Positions 33,666-44,406 of a stretch of 48,683 bases of DNA are shown piece by piece. A model generated the notes under the pieces. That model made no database searches. It worked only from the letters and a program-made list of their open reading frames with translations, and was not told where the DNA came from. Where the stretch lies: positions 1 through 48,683 of the forward strand of contig JAKBCS010000022.1 of assembly GCA_021807595.1 (NCBI GenBank), given 5' to 3'. Source of the DNA: Planctomycetota bacterium. Lineage in GTDB: Bacteria; Planctomycetota; Planctomycetia; Gemmatales; Gemmataceae. Numbering within the stretch: the stretch's first letter is position 1; every line of letters begins with the position of its first letter. Made by a program: the position numbers and the translations under genes.

Positions 33666-35963
33666 ATGCGTTTAACCCTACGAACCTTATTGGCCTACCT
33701 CGACGACACGCTGGAACCGCTGGAGATCAAAGCGATAGGGCAGAAGGTTTCCGAGAGCGAGACGGCGCAGGAGCTGATCGCCCGCATCAAACAAGTGACG
33801 AGACGGCGGCGCATCACCACCCCGCCGGCGAGCGGCCCAAATGCGTTCGATGCGAACGTGGTTGCGGAATATCTCGACAGCGAACTGTCGTCCGAGCAGA
33901 TTTCCGAGTTGGAGAAGATCTGTTTGGAATCGGACGTACATTTGGCCGAGGTTGCCTCGTGCCATCAGATTTTGACCTTGGTGTTGGGCGAGCCGTCGTC
34001 GGTGCCGCCGACGGCCAAGGAGCGCATGTACGGTCTCGTTCACGGCAAAGAGGCGATCCACTCGCGCAAGGCGGCCTCGAAGGGCGGAGCGGATTCGTCG
34101 CCGTCCTCGGCCGATGCCGAAGCGGACGAGGTGTTTCTGCTCGGATTGCCGTTCTATCGCCGAGGCAGTTGGTTGCGCTGGGGCTTGCCGTTGGCTGCCG
34201 TCGTGCTGTTCGTCATCGTCGGCGTGGCGCTTTGGCAATTGATCTCCGGCGACAACCAGACGCGCCAAGTGGCACAGAATTTAAACGGCAAAACGGAGCC
34301 GCTAGACTCCGGGGAGAAAAACAACGGCAAATCGCCGGAGAAGGACGACGGCGACAAGACGGGGAAGCCCGCCGAACCTCCCAGCCCAAAACCCGATAAA
34401 TCGACCGCGAAAATCCCAGACGAGAAGTCGCCCTCAACCGAGAAGAAGCCGACTCCGACCGAAACCGAGAAACCGGATAAGACTCTGCCCAAGGAAAAAC
34501 CCCTGGAGACAAGTCCGGATAAAGACCCGGTCGCTCCTCCCACTCCAGCCTTCGCGAGCCGGGACGCGCCGCCGCGAGGCGAACGGGTCGAAGTCGGCAA
34601 ATATCACATTTCCGATCTTGGACCGCAGAGTTTGTTGGTGTATCGAGAGAAGGACGACTGGAAGCGCGTTCTGCCGGGCTCGGGGGTGTTCAGCCACGAT
34701 CTGCTCGTGAGTTTGCCCGGTTATGCCAGTGAAATACGGCTCAACTGCGGCATTCATCTGTTGCTGCGCGGGCATCTCCCCGAATTCACGCCGGTCGAGG
34801 ACGATCCGAAGCTGCGCGACAAGCCCAATCCGATGCACTATCTCCAAGAATGCGCCGTCACGCTGCACAAGCCCGCCGGCGTCGATGTCGATCTAACATT
34901 GCATCGCGGCCGGCTTTTCGTCTCGAACCATACCTTGAAACAGCCCGGCGCACTGACGACGCGGCTGCGCTTCGTGAGCAATCAAGTCTGGGATCTGACC
35001 CTGCAACCGGAGGCGGAAGCCATCGTCGAGTTGATTAAACACCACGTCGGCGGCGTTCCGATTTCGACCGTGCAACTCTGTCTCCTCCAAGGCAACGCGA
35101 CGTTGACGCTCGCCAACGACCAACGGCCGCTCTCGGTTCCCGGTCTAGCCTATTTCAATTGGGACAACGCCCATCCACCTTCCAACTATTTCGCCACTCC
35201 TATCACGAAGCAGCAGCGCGACGCGATGGTCCGTAAGGAGTTCGCCAAGCGACCGACGGTCGGTTTGTCCGCCGACGCTCCCGGCATGGAACGCTCCTTG
35301 AAGGCCATCCATCAATTGATGACCGTCGATCGAACGCCGACCGCCGCCCTCGAGGGCGTCCTCGATAAAGCGGGAAAGCAATACCCCTACGAGCATCGCT
35401 TGGCCATCTACTGCCTCGGCGCGTTGGATGAGATCGGCGAGTTGCTGAATATCTTGAGCAAAGGCGATGTGGTCAATTCTCCCGATCGTCTCTGGGTCAT
35501 CGTGGCGTTGCGGCGTTGGCTGGACCGCGATCCGCAACAGAGTCAGAAACTCTACGATCCCGACACGCGCAAAGGAATCTTGATCGAACAGCTCTCGTAC
35601 ACCACCGAGCAGTCGCAGCGCGTTGTGGACCTTCTGCGCGATCCCTCGGTCGAGCAGATCTTCACCTCGAAGGAATACTACGAGGAACTGGCCGGCGACT
35701 TGACGAGCGAGCGCGTGCCGATCGCGGAGTTGGCGCGCTGGCGGCTGAACGGGTTGGCCGTCGGAATGTTTCAACTCGATCTGCCGCGACTCAAAGCCTT
35801 TAATGCCGCCATACCCAGCGAAATGCGCAAACCGGCGATGGACGAAGTCAACTCCGCGATTCGAGACGGCAAGCTACCGCCGCCGGACCCTCGCAACGGC
35901 ACACCAGGCGTCGGGGGGCGGACCAACCCGAAAGGCGGCGGCACGAAACAACCCAAACCCTAG
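33666..35963 (+). CDS. Large membrane-anchored hypothetical protein with Lys/Pro-rich linker
   Basis: A 765-residue protein of a layout common in Planctomycetota. The N-terminal 120 residues are helical (LRTLLAYLDDTLEPLEIKAI, VVAEYLDSELSSEQISELEK) and resemble anti-sigma-type dimer domains. A TM helix follows at about residues 172-193 (LPLAAVVLFVIVGVALW), then a 100-residue Glu/Lys/Pro/Asp-rich linker (KPAEPPSPKPDKSTAKIPDE), and a large C-terminal part with beta-rich segments (ISDLGPQSLLVYREKDDWKR) and helices. Function is unknown. GAAAGAGAG precedes ATG 33666. Confidence 0.75.
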   Translation: MRLTLRTLLAYLDDTLEPLEIKAIGQKVSESETAQELIARIKQVTRRRRITTPPASGPNAFDANVVAEYLDSELSSEQISELEKICLESDVHLAEVASCHQILTLVLGEPSSVPPTAKERMYGLVHGKEAIHSRKAASKGGADSSPSSADAEADEVFLLGLPFYRRGSWLRWGLPLAAVVLFVIVGVALWQLISGDNQTRQVAQNLNGKTEPLDSGEKNNGKSPEKDDGDKTGKPAEPPSPKPDKSTAKIPDEKSPSTEKKPTPTETEKPDKTLPKEKPLETSPDKDPVAPPTPAFASRDAPPRGERVEVGKYHISDLGPQSLLVYREKDDWKRVLPGSGVFSHDLLVSLPGYASEIRLNCGIHLLLRGHLPEFTPVEDDPKLRDKPNPMHYLQECAVTLHKPAGVDVDLTLHRGRLFVSNHTLKQPGALTTRLRFVSNQVWDLTLQPEAEAIVELIKHHVGGVPISTVQLCLLQGNATLTLANDQRPLSVPGLAYFNWDNAHPPSNYFATPITKQQRDAMVRKEFAKRPTVGLSADAPGMERSLKAIHQLMTVDRTPTAALEGVLDKAGKQYPYEHRLAIYCLGALDEIGELLNILSKGDVVNSPDRLWVIVALRRWLDRDPQQSQKLYDPDTRKGILIEQLSYTTEQSQRVVDLLRDPSVEQIFTSKEYYEELAGDLTSERVPIAELARWRLNGLAVGMFQLDLPRLKAFNAAIPSEMRKPAMDEVNSAIRDGKLPPPDPRNGTPGVGGRTNPKGGGTKQPKP

Positions 35964-36064
35964 CCGATCTCGCTCGAGTTGATCTTGTCGGCGAACGCGA
36001 TTCTTGTTGTTATCGCCTCCCCGCGCGGCTGGCCCCGTCTGCGCGAGGGAGGAACAAGGACCGT

Positions 36065-37003
36065 ATGCGAACACGCATTCTCGATCTCGATGGCGGCGTC
36101 CGGCGACAAGTCGCTCTGTTGCGGCGAACGCGAGCCGAGGTTATTCCCCTGGGCGATTGGGGACCGCGGATTCGACTTGCCTGCTCGCACGGAGCGTTCG
36201 CTCGATTTGAAAGCCGACTTGCGCAACTCACCGGTGACAATCGAGAGTCCGAACGCTGCCTAAACTTTGTCGGATCGGGAGACTTCCATCACGTCAGCTT
36301 AGCACTCCTGCGCCGCTTACGCGGTCCTTTTAACTTATTGGTCCTCGACAAACATCCCGATTGGATGCGCGGCGTGCCTCTGTTGCATTGTGGCACTTGG
36401 CTGTGGCACGCCGCCCAGCTTCCGGGTTTGCAGCGTATCTATCATCTCGGCGGTGCGATGGATTTCGACAACGCCTATCGCTGGCTGGCACCTTGGCCGC
36501 TCCTCCGCTCCGGCAAGCTCGTTGTCGCTCCCGCGCTCCACAGTTTCAGAGGGCGATGGTGGAAGAAGATTCGCCATTCCCCGCTGAGGCGAAGTCCCGA
36601 ACGTCCACTCTCGCGCGCCGACCTCGAAGACTGGCTGGCTCCCCATCACGCGGATCTCGCCTCGTGGCCGTTGTACATATCCTTGGATAAGGATGTACTC
36701 TCCGCCCACGACGCCGCGGTCAATTGGGACTCCGGCTATCTCCGCGTTCCCGAGGTATTCGTCATCCTCGATGCCTTCCTCGACGCGGCGAACGAGCGGT
36801 TGGAGGGGATGGATGTGGTCGGCGATTGGTCGCCGATTCGGGTGAACGGCTGGCTGCGTCGCTTTTTGGACTGGAGCGAACATCCGCCGTTGTGCGTCGG
36901 ACCCAATGAGGCAACACGATGCAATGAAGGGATGAACCTTCGCCTGTACGAACGCCTCTCGCATGGGGGGCTGCATACGAGGCAGTTGACCCGCGCCGCA
37001 TGA
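36065..37003 (+). CDS. Arginase-fold (ureohydrolase-like) protein
   Basis: A 312-residue protein with arginase-family metal motifs in order but altered. FVGSGDFHHVSLALL stands for the usual GGDHS region. LVLDKHPDWMR stands for DAHxD, with Lys in place of Ala. PLYISLDKDVLSAHDA stands for SxDxDxxDP. Most Mn-binding Asp and His residues are kept, so it may bind metal, but the substrate is probably not arginine or agmatine. The end WLRRFLDWSEHP is unlike the family. The start is chosen at ATG 36065 with GGAGGAAC upstream. Confidence 0.72.
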   Translation: MRTRILDLDGGVRRQVALLRRTRAEVIPLGDWGPRIRLACSHGAFARFESRLAQLTGDNRESERCLNFVGSGDFHHVSLALLRRLRGPFNLLVLDKHPDWMRGVPLLHCGTWLWHAAQLPGLQRIYHLGGAMDFDNAYRWLAPWPLLRSGKLVVAPALHSFRGRWWKKIRHSPLRRSPERPLSRADLEDWLAPHHADLASWPLYISLDKDVLSAHDAAVNWDSGYLRVPEVFVILDAFLDAANERLEGMDVVGDWSPIRVNGWLRRFLDWSEHPPLCVGPNEATRCNEGMNLRLYERLSHGGLHTRQLTRAA

Positions 37004-37061
37004 CGCGCCGCCCCGCAGCGCCTGAAACGAAAAGTCGAGCAGGCGCTGCGAACCTATCGGA

Positions 37062-37667
37062 TCAACACTTGCGGAGAACGCCAACCAACACGCCGAGGAT
37101 GCACGATTGCGAACGCGGATCGACGTAGATCGGCTGCATTTTGCCGTTGGCCGGTTCCAGACGCACTTGTCCCTTGTCGCGGTAGAAGCGCTTCAACGTC
37201 ACTTCGTTGTCGATCATCGCCACCACGCGCGCACCGTTTTCCGCCGTCGATTGTTTGTGAATCACCACGAAATCGCCGTCGTCGATGTGATCCTCGATCA
37301 TCGATTCGCCGCGCACGCGCAAGGCATAATTATCGGGTCCGCAGAACAGGTTGCTGAAATCGAGATAGTCCTCTTCCACGATGGCTTCCGTCGGCGTACC
37401 GGCGGCGACGGAACCGACCAACGGCAATTCCGCTCCGGGCGGCCGGTGATCGACCAGCTGAATCGCCCGCGCCGATTTGCCCTTGCGCAGAATCAAGCCC
37501 TTGCTCACCAGGGCGTTCAAATGGCACATGACGCCGTTGGGCGATTTGATTTCGAAGGCCTCGCCGATCTCGCGCACCGTTGGCCCGTACCCGCGCGATT
37601 CGATCTTGTGCTTGATAAACTTATAGATTTTCAGTTGCTTCGAGGTTAACTTGGTTAGGTCGGCCAC
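37062..37667 (-). CDS. lexA: SOS repressor LexA
   Basis: A 201-residue transcription repressor of the SOS response. The N-terminal domain is winged helix (LTSKQLKIYKFIKHKIESRG, then VREIGEAFEIKSPNGVMCHL). The self-cleavage site is Ala89-Gly90 in VAAGTPTEA, followed by the S24 peptidase-like domain with Ser122 in RGESM and Lys159 in EVTLKRF. The start is GTG at 37667, with GGAGGA eight bases upstream; the longer in-frame start at 37949 has no ribosome site. It is divergent from trpD across a 285-base gap holding palindromic sites that could be operators. Confidence 0.93.
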   Translation of the reverse strand: MADLTKLTSKQLKIYKFIKHKIESRGYGPTVREIGEAFEIKSPNGVMCHLNALVSKGLILRKGKSARAIQLVDHRPPGAELPLVGSVAAGTPTEAIVEEDYLDFSNLFCGPDNYALRVRGESMIEDHIDDGDFVVIHKQSTAENGARVVAMIDNEVTLKRFYRDKGQVRLEPANGKMQPIYVDPRSQSCILGVLVGVLRKC

Positions 37668-37774
37668 GATTCGGTCCTCCTTCAAAAATGCTGTGGAGCG
37701 CAAATTATGTTTCGGGGTCGCTCGACCCGTTGCCCTCACGTCGCGTCGCCTTCGACCTGCCTCGCCCTTTCGGA

Positions 37775-37807
37775 TTTCCAGCTGGAAAACGCCTCGGATT
37801 CCAGCTG
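37775..37807. promoter_or_regulatory. 14-bp perfect palindrome and a half copy, candidate LexA operator
   Basis: TTTCCAGCTGGAAA (37775-37788) is a perfect palindrome in the lexA-trpD gap. TTCCAGCTG recurs at 37799-37807. It lies about 108 bases from the lexA start and 146 from that of trpD. LexA sites differ between phyla, so identity with an operator is an inference from position and symmetry. Confidence 0.45.
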
Positions 37808-37952
37808 AGAGAGGCAAGCTGCTTGTCTCGTCCAGAAATCTGTACCTTAGTATATTAGACGAACGTACACAAAGAAAGAGATTTTTTGGAATCGCGAAAG
37901 GAATTCGTGTATGGTCAAGCAAGGGGGCACTCATCGTCGGGGAGAGCAAGGG

Positions 37953-38990
37953 ATGACCTCATCGTCGCCGTCGCCGGCGTGGTTTGTACCGACGCTGGAA
38001 ACCCTGTTGGCTCGACGCGATTTACCTGCCGTTCAAATGTGTCAGATGATGCACGACCTCTTGAACGGGTCATGCGGCGAAGTCGAAACGGCGGCGCTGT
38101 TGACGGCGTTGCACGCGAAAGGTGAAACGGCGGACGAGTTGGCGGCGGCCGCGTCCGTGCTGCGCGAGTATTGCCTGCCTCTGGCCGCGGGGCGAGACGA
38201 CGTTCTCGACACCTGCGGCACGGGCGGCGACGGCAGCCGAACATTCAACATCAGCACCGCGACAGCATTCGTCGCCGCCGCCGTTGGGGTTCCGGTGGTA
38301 AAGCACGGCAACCGCGCCGTCTCCAGCCGCAGCGGCAGCGCCGACGTGTTGACCGCGCTGGGCGTGCGCGTCGAGTTGGATGCGGCCAGGGCGCGAACGT
38401 GTCTCGATCGAACCGGCATGGCGTTCTGCCTGGCCCCCTTGTTCCATCCGCGCATGGCCCGCATCGGCGAGGTAAGAAAGCGATTGGGCGTGCGAACGCT
38501 CTTCAATTGTTTGGGACCGCTGGCCAATCCGGCGGGAGCGGCCTATCAACTTCTCGGAGTGGGGCGCGTGGAGTGGCTCGATTGCTTGGCAGCCGCGCTG
38601 ATTCGATTAGGCACGCGCCGCGCGATCTTAGTCTGTGGCCGAGATGGACTCGACGAAGTGAGCCTGTCGGGGCCGACTTTAGTGCGCGAGGTGACGGCGG
38701 GACAGACGATCGCCCACGAGTGGACGCCGGACGATTTCGGTCTCGCGCCGTGCCAGATCGAGGAACTCCGGGTGGAGGGGCCAGACGAAAGTGCCGCCGT
38801 CATTCGAGCCGTCTTCCGAGGCGAGGAAGGTGCCCCTCGAAGGGTCGTCTTGGCCAACACGGCGGCGGCATTGATGGCGGCGGAGCGAGTCGCCTCGTTA
38901 CGCGAAGGTGTGAAACAAGCTGCCGCGGCGATTGCCGACGGAAGAGCCTGGAACGTGTTAAACGAACTCATCGTCCAATCGAACAGCTGA
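37953..38990 (+). CDS. trpD: Anthranilate phosphoribosyltransferase
   Basis: The second step of tryptophan synthesis, joining PRPP to anthranilate. The 345 residues match family length. Motifs in order are LDTCGTGGDGSRTFNIST (PRPP-binding), VVKHGNRAVSSRSGSADVL, FLAPLFHPRM-type CLAPLFHPRMARI, and RTLFNCLGPLANPAGA. A further conserved GRDGLDEVSL near residue 230 is present. It is cytoplasmic. ATG 37953 has GGGGAGAG upstream; a longer in-frame start at 37911 is less likely. No other trp gene is in the window. A nucleoside hydrolase homologue follows after 70 bases. Confidence 0.94.
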   Translation: MTSSSPSPAWFVPTLETLLARRDLPAVQMCQMMHDLLNGSCGEVETAALLTALHAKGETADELAAAASVLREYCLPLAAGRDDVLDTCGTGGDGSRTFNISTATAFVAAAVGVPVVKHGNRAVSSRSGSADVLTALGVRVELDAARARTCLDRTGMAFCLAPLFHPRMARIGEVRKRLGVRTLFNCLGPLANPAGAAYQLLGVGRVEWLDCLAAALIRLGTRRAILVCGRDGLDEVSLSGPTLVREVTAGQTIAHEWTPDDFGLAPCQIEELRVEGPDESAAVIRAVFRGEEGAPRRVVLANTAAALMAAERVASLREGVKQAAAAIADGRAWNVLNELIVQSNS

Positions 38991-39060
38991 GACAAGACGA
39001 CGGAACCGCAAGTCGACTCGAACACAGTGACTTGGACGCCCTGAAGAAGGACTGCTTGAA

Positions 39061-39984
39061 ATGGCACGCAAGCTGATTATCGTCACGGATACGGGCATCG
39101 ACGGGGCGTTTGCCGTCGCACTAGCCTTGAACGACCCGGACCTCGATCTCATTGGATTGGCCGCTACGGCGGGGAACGTCAGCTCCGAGCAAGCGACGCG
39201 CAACGTCCACTCGCTCATCGGGCTATTCGATGCACCGCGCTGGCCGCGCCTGGGGGCCGCACTGCCGGCCGATTACGGCATCGACGCGGTCAAGCTGCAC
39301 GGCATCGGAGGATTTGGCGGCGTCGATCTCCCCTGCGCCCAGTTGCACCATCCGCATCCTAGCGATAAACTTCTCCTCGATTTAATTCATCTGCATCCCA
39401 AAGAAACGACCGTTGTATTGATGGGACCGGCTACGACCTTCGCCCGCGCGCTAGACCGCGATGCGGATATGGCCAAGTCGATCGAACGACTTATCGTCGT
39501 CGGCGGCAGCTGGCAAGAACCCGGCGACGCCTCGGCCGTCGCCGAATTTCATTTCTTCTGCGATCCCTTGGCCGCGCGTCAGGTGCTGCGCTGCGACGCG
39601 CCCATCACCCTCCTTCCCTTGGACGCGACGCGAAAAATGTTGTTCGCGCCGACGGAGTTGTTATCGCTGCCGGAGTCGGGGTCCAGAACGACCCAATTTC
39701 TAAGGCAAATCGTTCCTCAAGGCATAGCCGGGGCGGCCAGTTTGTTCGGCATCGAAGGCTTTTACTTGCAGGATGTTCTCGGTCTGCTCCCTTTGGTATT
39801 ACCGGAGGCGTTGACGACAAAAACGGTCTCCGTCGATGTCGAGACGCAGGGCGAATTGACGCGTGGCATGAGCGTATTCGATCTGCGTTGGGGTACGGAC
39901 AGCGAATCGAACCTCGAGTTGGTGACCGGGGTCGACGTATCGGCGGCGAAGAAGTACGTTCAGCGTATTTTGAGTTTGCAATAG
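39061..39984 (+). CDS. Nucleoside hydrolase (IUNH) family protein with altered metal motif
   Basis: A 307-residue member of the inosine-uridine nucleoside hydrolase family, which cleaves the N-glycosidic bond of nucleosides. VLMGPATTFARALDRD, IVVGGSWQEPGD, AEFHFFCDPLAARQVL and ITLLPLDATRKMLF are typical. The Ca-binding N-terminus is usually DxDPGxDDA; here it reads IVTDTGIDGAFA, so the first Asp, the Pro and the last Asp are replaced. The central Asp pair keeps one of two. Activity is therefore uncertain. It probably shares a transcript with trpD. The rRNA terminator converges with its 3' end. Confidence 0.78.
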   Translation: MARKLIIVTDTGIDGAFAVALALNDPDLDLIGLAATAGNVSSEQATRNVHSLIGLFDAPRWPRLGAALPADYGIDAVKLHGIGGFGGVDLPCAQLHHPHPSDKLLLDLIHLHPKETTVVLMGPATTFARALDRDADMAKSIERLIVVGGSWQEPGDASAVAEFHFFCDPLAARQVLRCDAPITLLPLDATRKMLFAPTELLSLPESGSRTTQFLRQIVPQGIAGAASLFGIEGFYLQDVLGLLPLVLPEALTTKTVSVDVETQGELTRGMSVFDLRWGTDSESNLELVTGVDVSAAKKYVQRILSLQ

Positions 39985-40016
39985 AAGAGAAGAGAAAACG
40001 GATAGGAAGCGGGGGG

Positions 40017-40060
40017 GGTAAAAAGGTAACGGCCCTTCAGATTGCTCTGAAGGGCCGTTA
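40017..40060 (-). terminator. Rho-independent terminator of the rRNA operon
   Basis: Arms AACGGCCCTTCAGA and TCTGAAGGGCCGTT (40028-40059) form a perfect 14-bp stem with loop GCAA-type. On the minus strand it is followed by ACCTTTTTACC. It begins six bases after the 5S 3' end. Confidence 0.9.
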
Positions 40061-40065
40061 TAAAA

Positions 40066-40175
40066 TCCCGGCGATAACCTACTCTCGCCCGCGAAGGACT
40101 ACCATTGGCCCTGGATGCTTAACGGCCGTGTTCGGAATGGGAACGGGTGTGACCATCCAGGTATGTTCACCGAGA
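40066..40175 (-). rRNA. rrf: 5S ribosomal RNA
   Basis: About 110 bases. On the minus strand it starts TCTCGGTG and ends CGCCGGGA, which pair as the 5S terminal helix with two G-U pairs. The conserved core CACACCCGTTCCCATTCCGA, followed by ACACGG and GTTAAGC, is present, as is GAGAGTAGG near the 3' end. Exact ends are within a few bases. Confidence 0.92.
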
Positions 40176-40184
40176 AAGCTCATA

Positions 40185-40240
40185 ATTTTATCCCTTGCGG
40201 TCGAGCATGTATGACATGCTGGATCCACATGGGATAAAAT
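40185..40240 (-). other. Structured 23S-5S spacer
   Basis: ATTTTATCCC (40185-40194) pairs with GGGATAAAAT (40231-40240), and inside it AGCATGT (40204-40210) pairs with ACATGCT (40214-40220) around loop ATG. This nested hairpin is probably an RNase III-type processing signal for the 5S precursor. Confidence 0.6.
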
Positions 40241-40312
40241 GGTTGTATAAAGATGGCAGGGTAAGTAATTGCATTATCGCATGATCCTGAGTGATCGAGA
40301 AAAGGATCAATG

Positions 40313-43178
<2,866 letters not shown>

Positions 43179-43186
43179 ATTGATCC

Positions 43187-43601
43187 CGTCCTCGACCTCG
43201 ATTGCTCAAGGTTGTTGAAGCCGGTATCACTTCCAAGTCACTAATCCCGTCCGCCGCATGATTCGCGTGCGTCGGGAAAGAGTAACGATCCTTCAATCTC
43301 TACTCTCAGGTCTCATGCAGAGTTCGCAAGATACGCTGTCACGGTCGGCTTACGCTTCCCGTGACTTCGTTGCTTGTGAAATTGCAACTACTTACCGCTG
43401 CCAAATTGTCAAAGAACTTCACTTCCGGTCCATAGCGACCGTCGTGTCTTTCGTGCGGAGTTAGACGCCTCCGATGCACGAAGGATTCATGTTTTTTACA
43501 CCGTCCCCCCTGCGCGACAAGATCGACGTCAAAAAAAATCCAACCGGGGTCGATTTCGCTCGTCTCGCTGGGCGCAAATTGGGCCAAATTTCCCTGCAAT
43601 C
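43187..43601 (-). promoter_or_regulatory. 23S leader region without 16S, with boxA-like site
   Basis: This 415-base gap is the operon leader. GTTCTTTGACAATTTGG (minus strand, 43401-43417) resembles the NusB-NusE boxA antitermination site. A hairpin with TTCGTG/CACGAA and CGGAG/CTCCG arms lies near 43460-43490. A weak promoter candidate (TTGTCG, then TAAAAA 16 bases later) lies at about 43508-43534. No tRNA or 16S sequence is present. Confidence 0.55.
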
Positions 43602-44039
43602 TCACACGCGCCCATACAGATACTCGTTCAGCAGAAAAATTGTCTGCTCTTGATGCGCCACCTGGAAGGCGTTCAAATCTCCGATGGAAACGACCCCCAG
43701 TAAGCGCTCCGCGTCGTCCACCACGGGTAGATGGCGAATGCGGCGATTCTTCATCGCGCCGCGCGCCTCTTCCAAGGTGGTGTCCGCCGTGCAGCACGCC
43801 ACCTCCCTCGTCATCACCTCATTCACTAGGGTGGAGGCGGGATCGCGTCCCTCGGCCACGACGCGCTGCAGCACGTCGCGCTCACTGAACATCCCGGCGA
43901 TACGATCCCTGTCCAGAACCAGAACCGCGCCGATGTTGTGTTCGGCCATGTACCGAGCGGCTTGCGCCACGGTGGATTCCTCGTCGAGCGACCAAACTTG
44001 ATTACCCTTTTTGGAAAGAATGTCGCGGACAATCGCCAT
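43602..44039 (-). CDS. CBS-domain pair protein
   Basis: A 145-residue soluble protein made of two CBS motifs. The first is VWSLDEESTVAQAARYMAEH, then IGAVLVLDRDRIAGMFSERD; the second is ACCTADTTLEEARGAMKNRR, IRHLPVVDDAERLLGVVSIG. Such pairs bind adenosine nucleotides and regulate partner proteins; the partner is not evident. AAGGAGC precedes ATG 44039 at seven bases. The gene lies upstream of, and in the same direction as, the rRNA operon and ends about 70 bases before a possible rRNA promoter. Confidence 0.87.
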   Translation of the reverse strand: MAIVRDILSKKGNQVWSLDEESTVAQAARYMAEHNIGAVLVLDRDRIAGMFSERDVLQRVVAEGRDPASTLVNEVMTREVACCTADTTLEEARGAMKNRRIRHLPVVDDAERLLGVVSIGDLNAFQVAHQEQTIFLLNEYLYGRV

Positions 44040-44406
44040 GTTGATGCTCCTTTGTGCGGGATTCTGAATCGAGGGCGCGTCTCGTCGGCGGGATGCGCCG
44101 AATACGCGACGAACCGTTTCGTGGAAAGGGATTCCTAAGTTTATCGCGTCTCCCGGCCCGTTACAATCTTTTATTGGAGCGATTGTGCGGATTGCGCCGC
44201 CGGTAGCGAGGGGGTGGAGTAAGATTCCGGAGATTTGAGGAATTCGTGTTGTACTCCGGCGCGAAGATCGGGAAAATAGAAAAACATTGAGGATGATCCG
44301 GATGATAGGAACCACGCCCATGTACCGCCCTCGTGGGTTGGCGGGTTCCCGAGCAGCACCGAACTTCTTTTAGCGAGTACACCTCAAAGAGCGGAGTGGA
44401 ACAGCT
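44040..44406. other. Divergent intergenic gap
   Basis: This 367-base gap lies between the divergent CBS and zinc-ribbon genes and must hold their promoters. I see no strong -35/-10 pair, repeat or RNA gene; small ORFs in it lack ribosome sites. Confidence 0.5.

Noticed and set aside
43480-43530. TTTTTTTTGACG as a -35 of the rRNA promoter
   Set aside because: No -10 element lies at 16-18 bases; the next TGTAAA is about 26 bases away.
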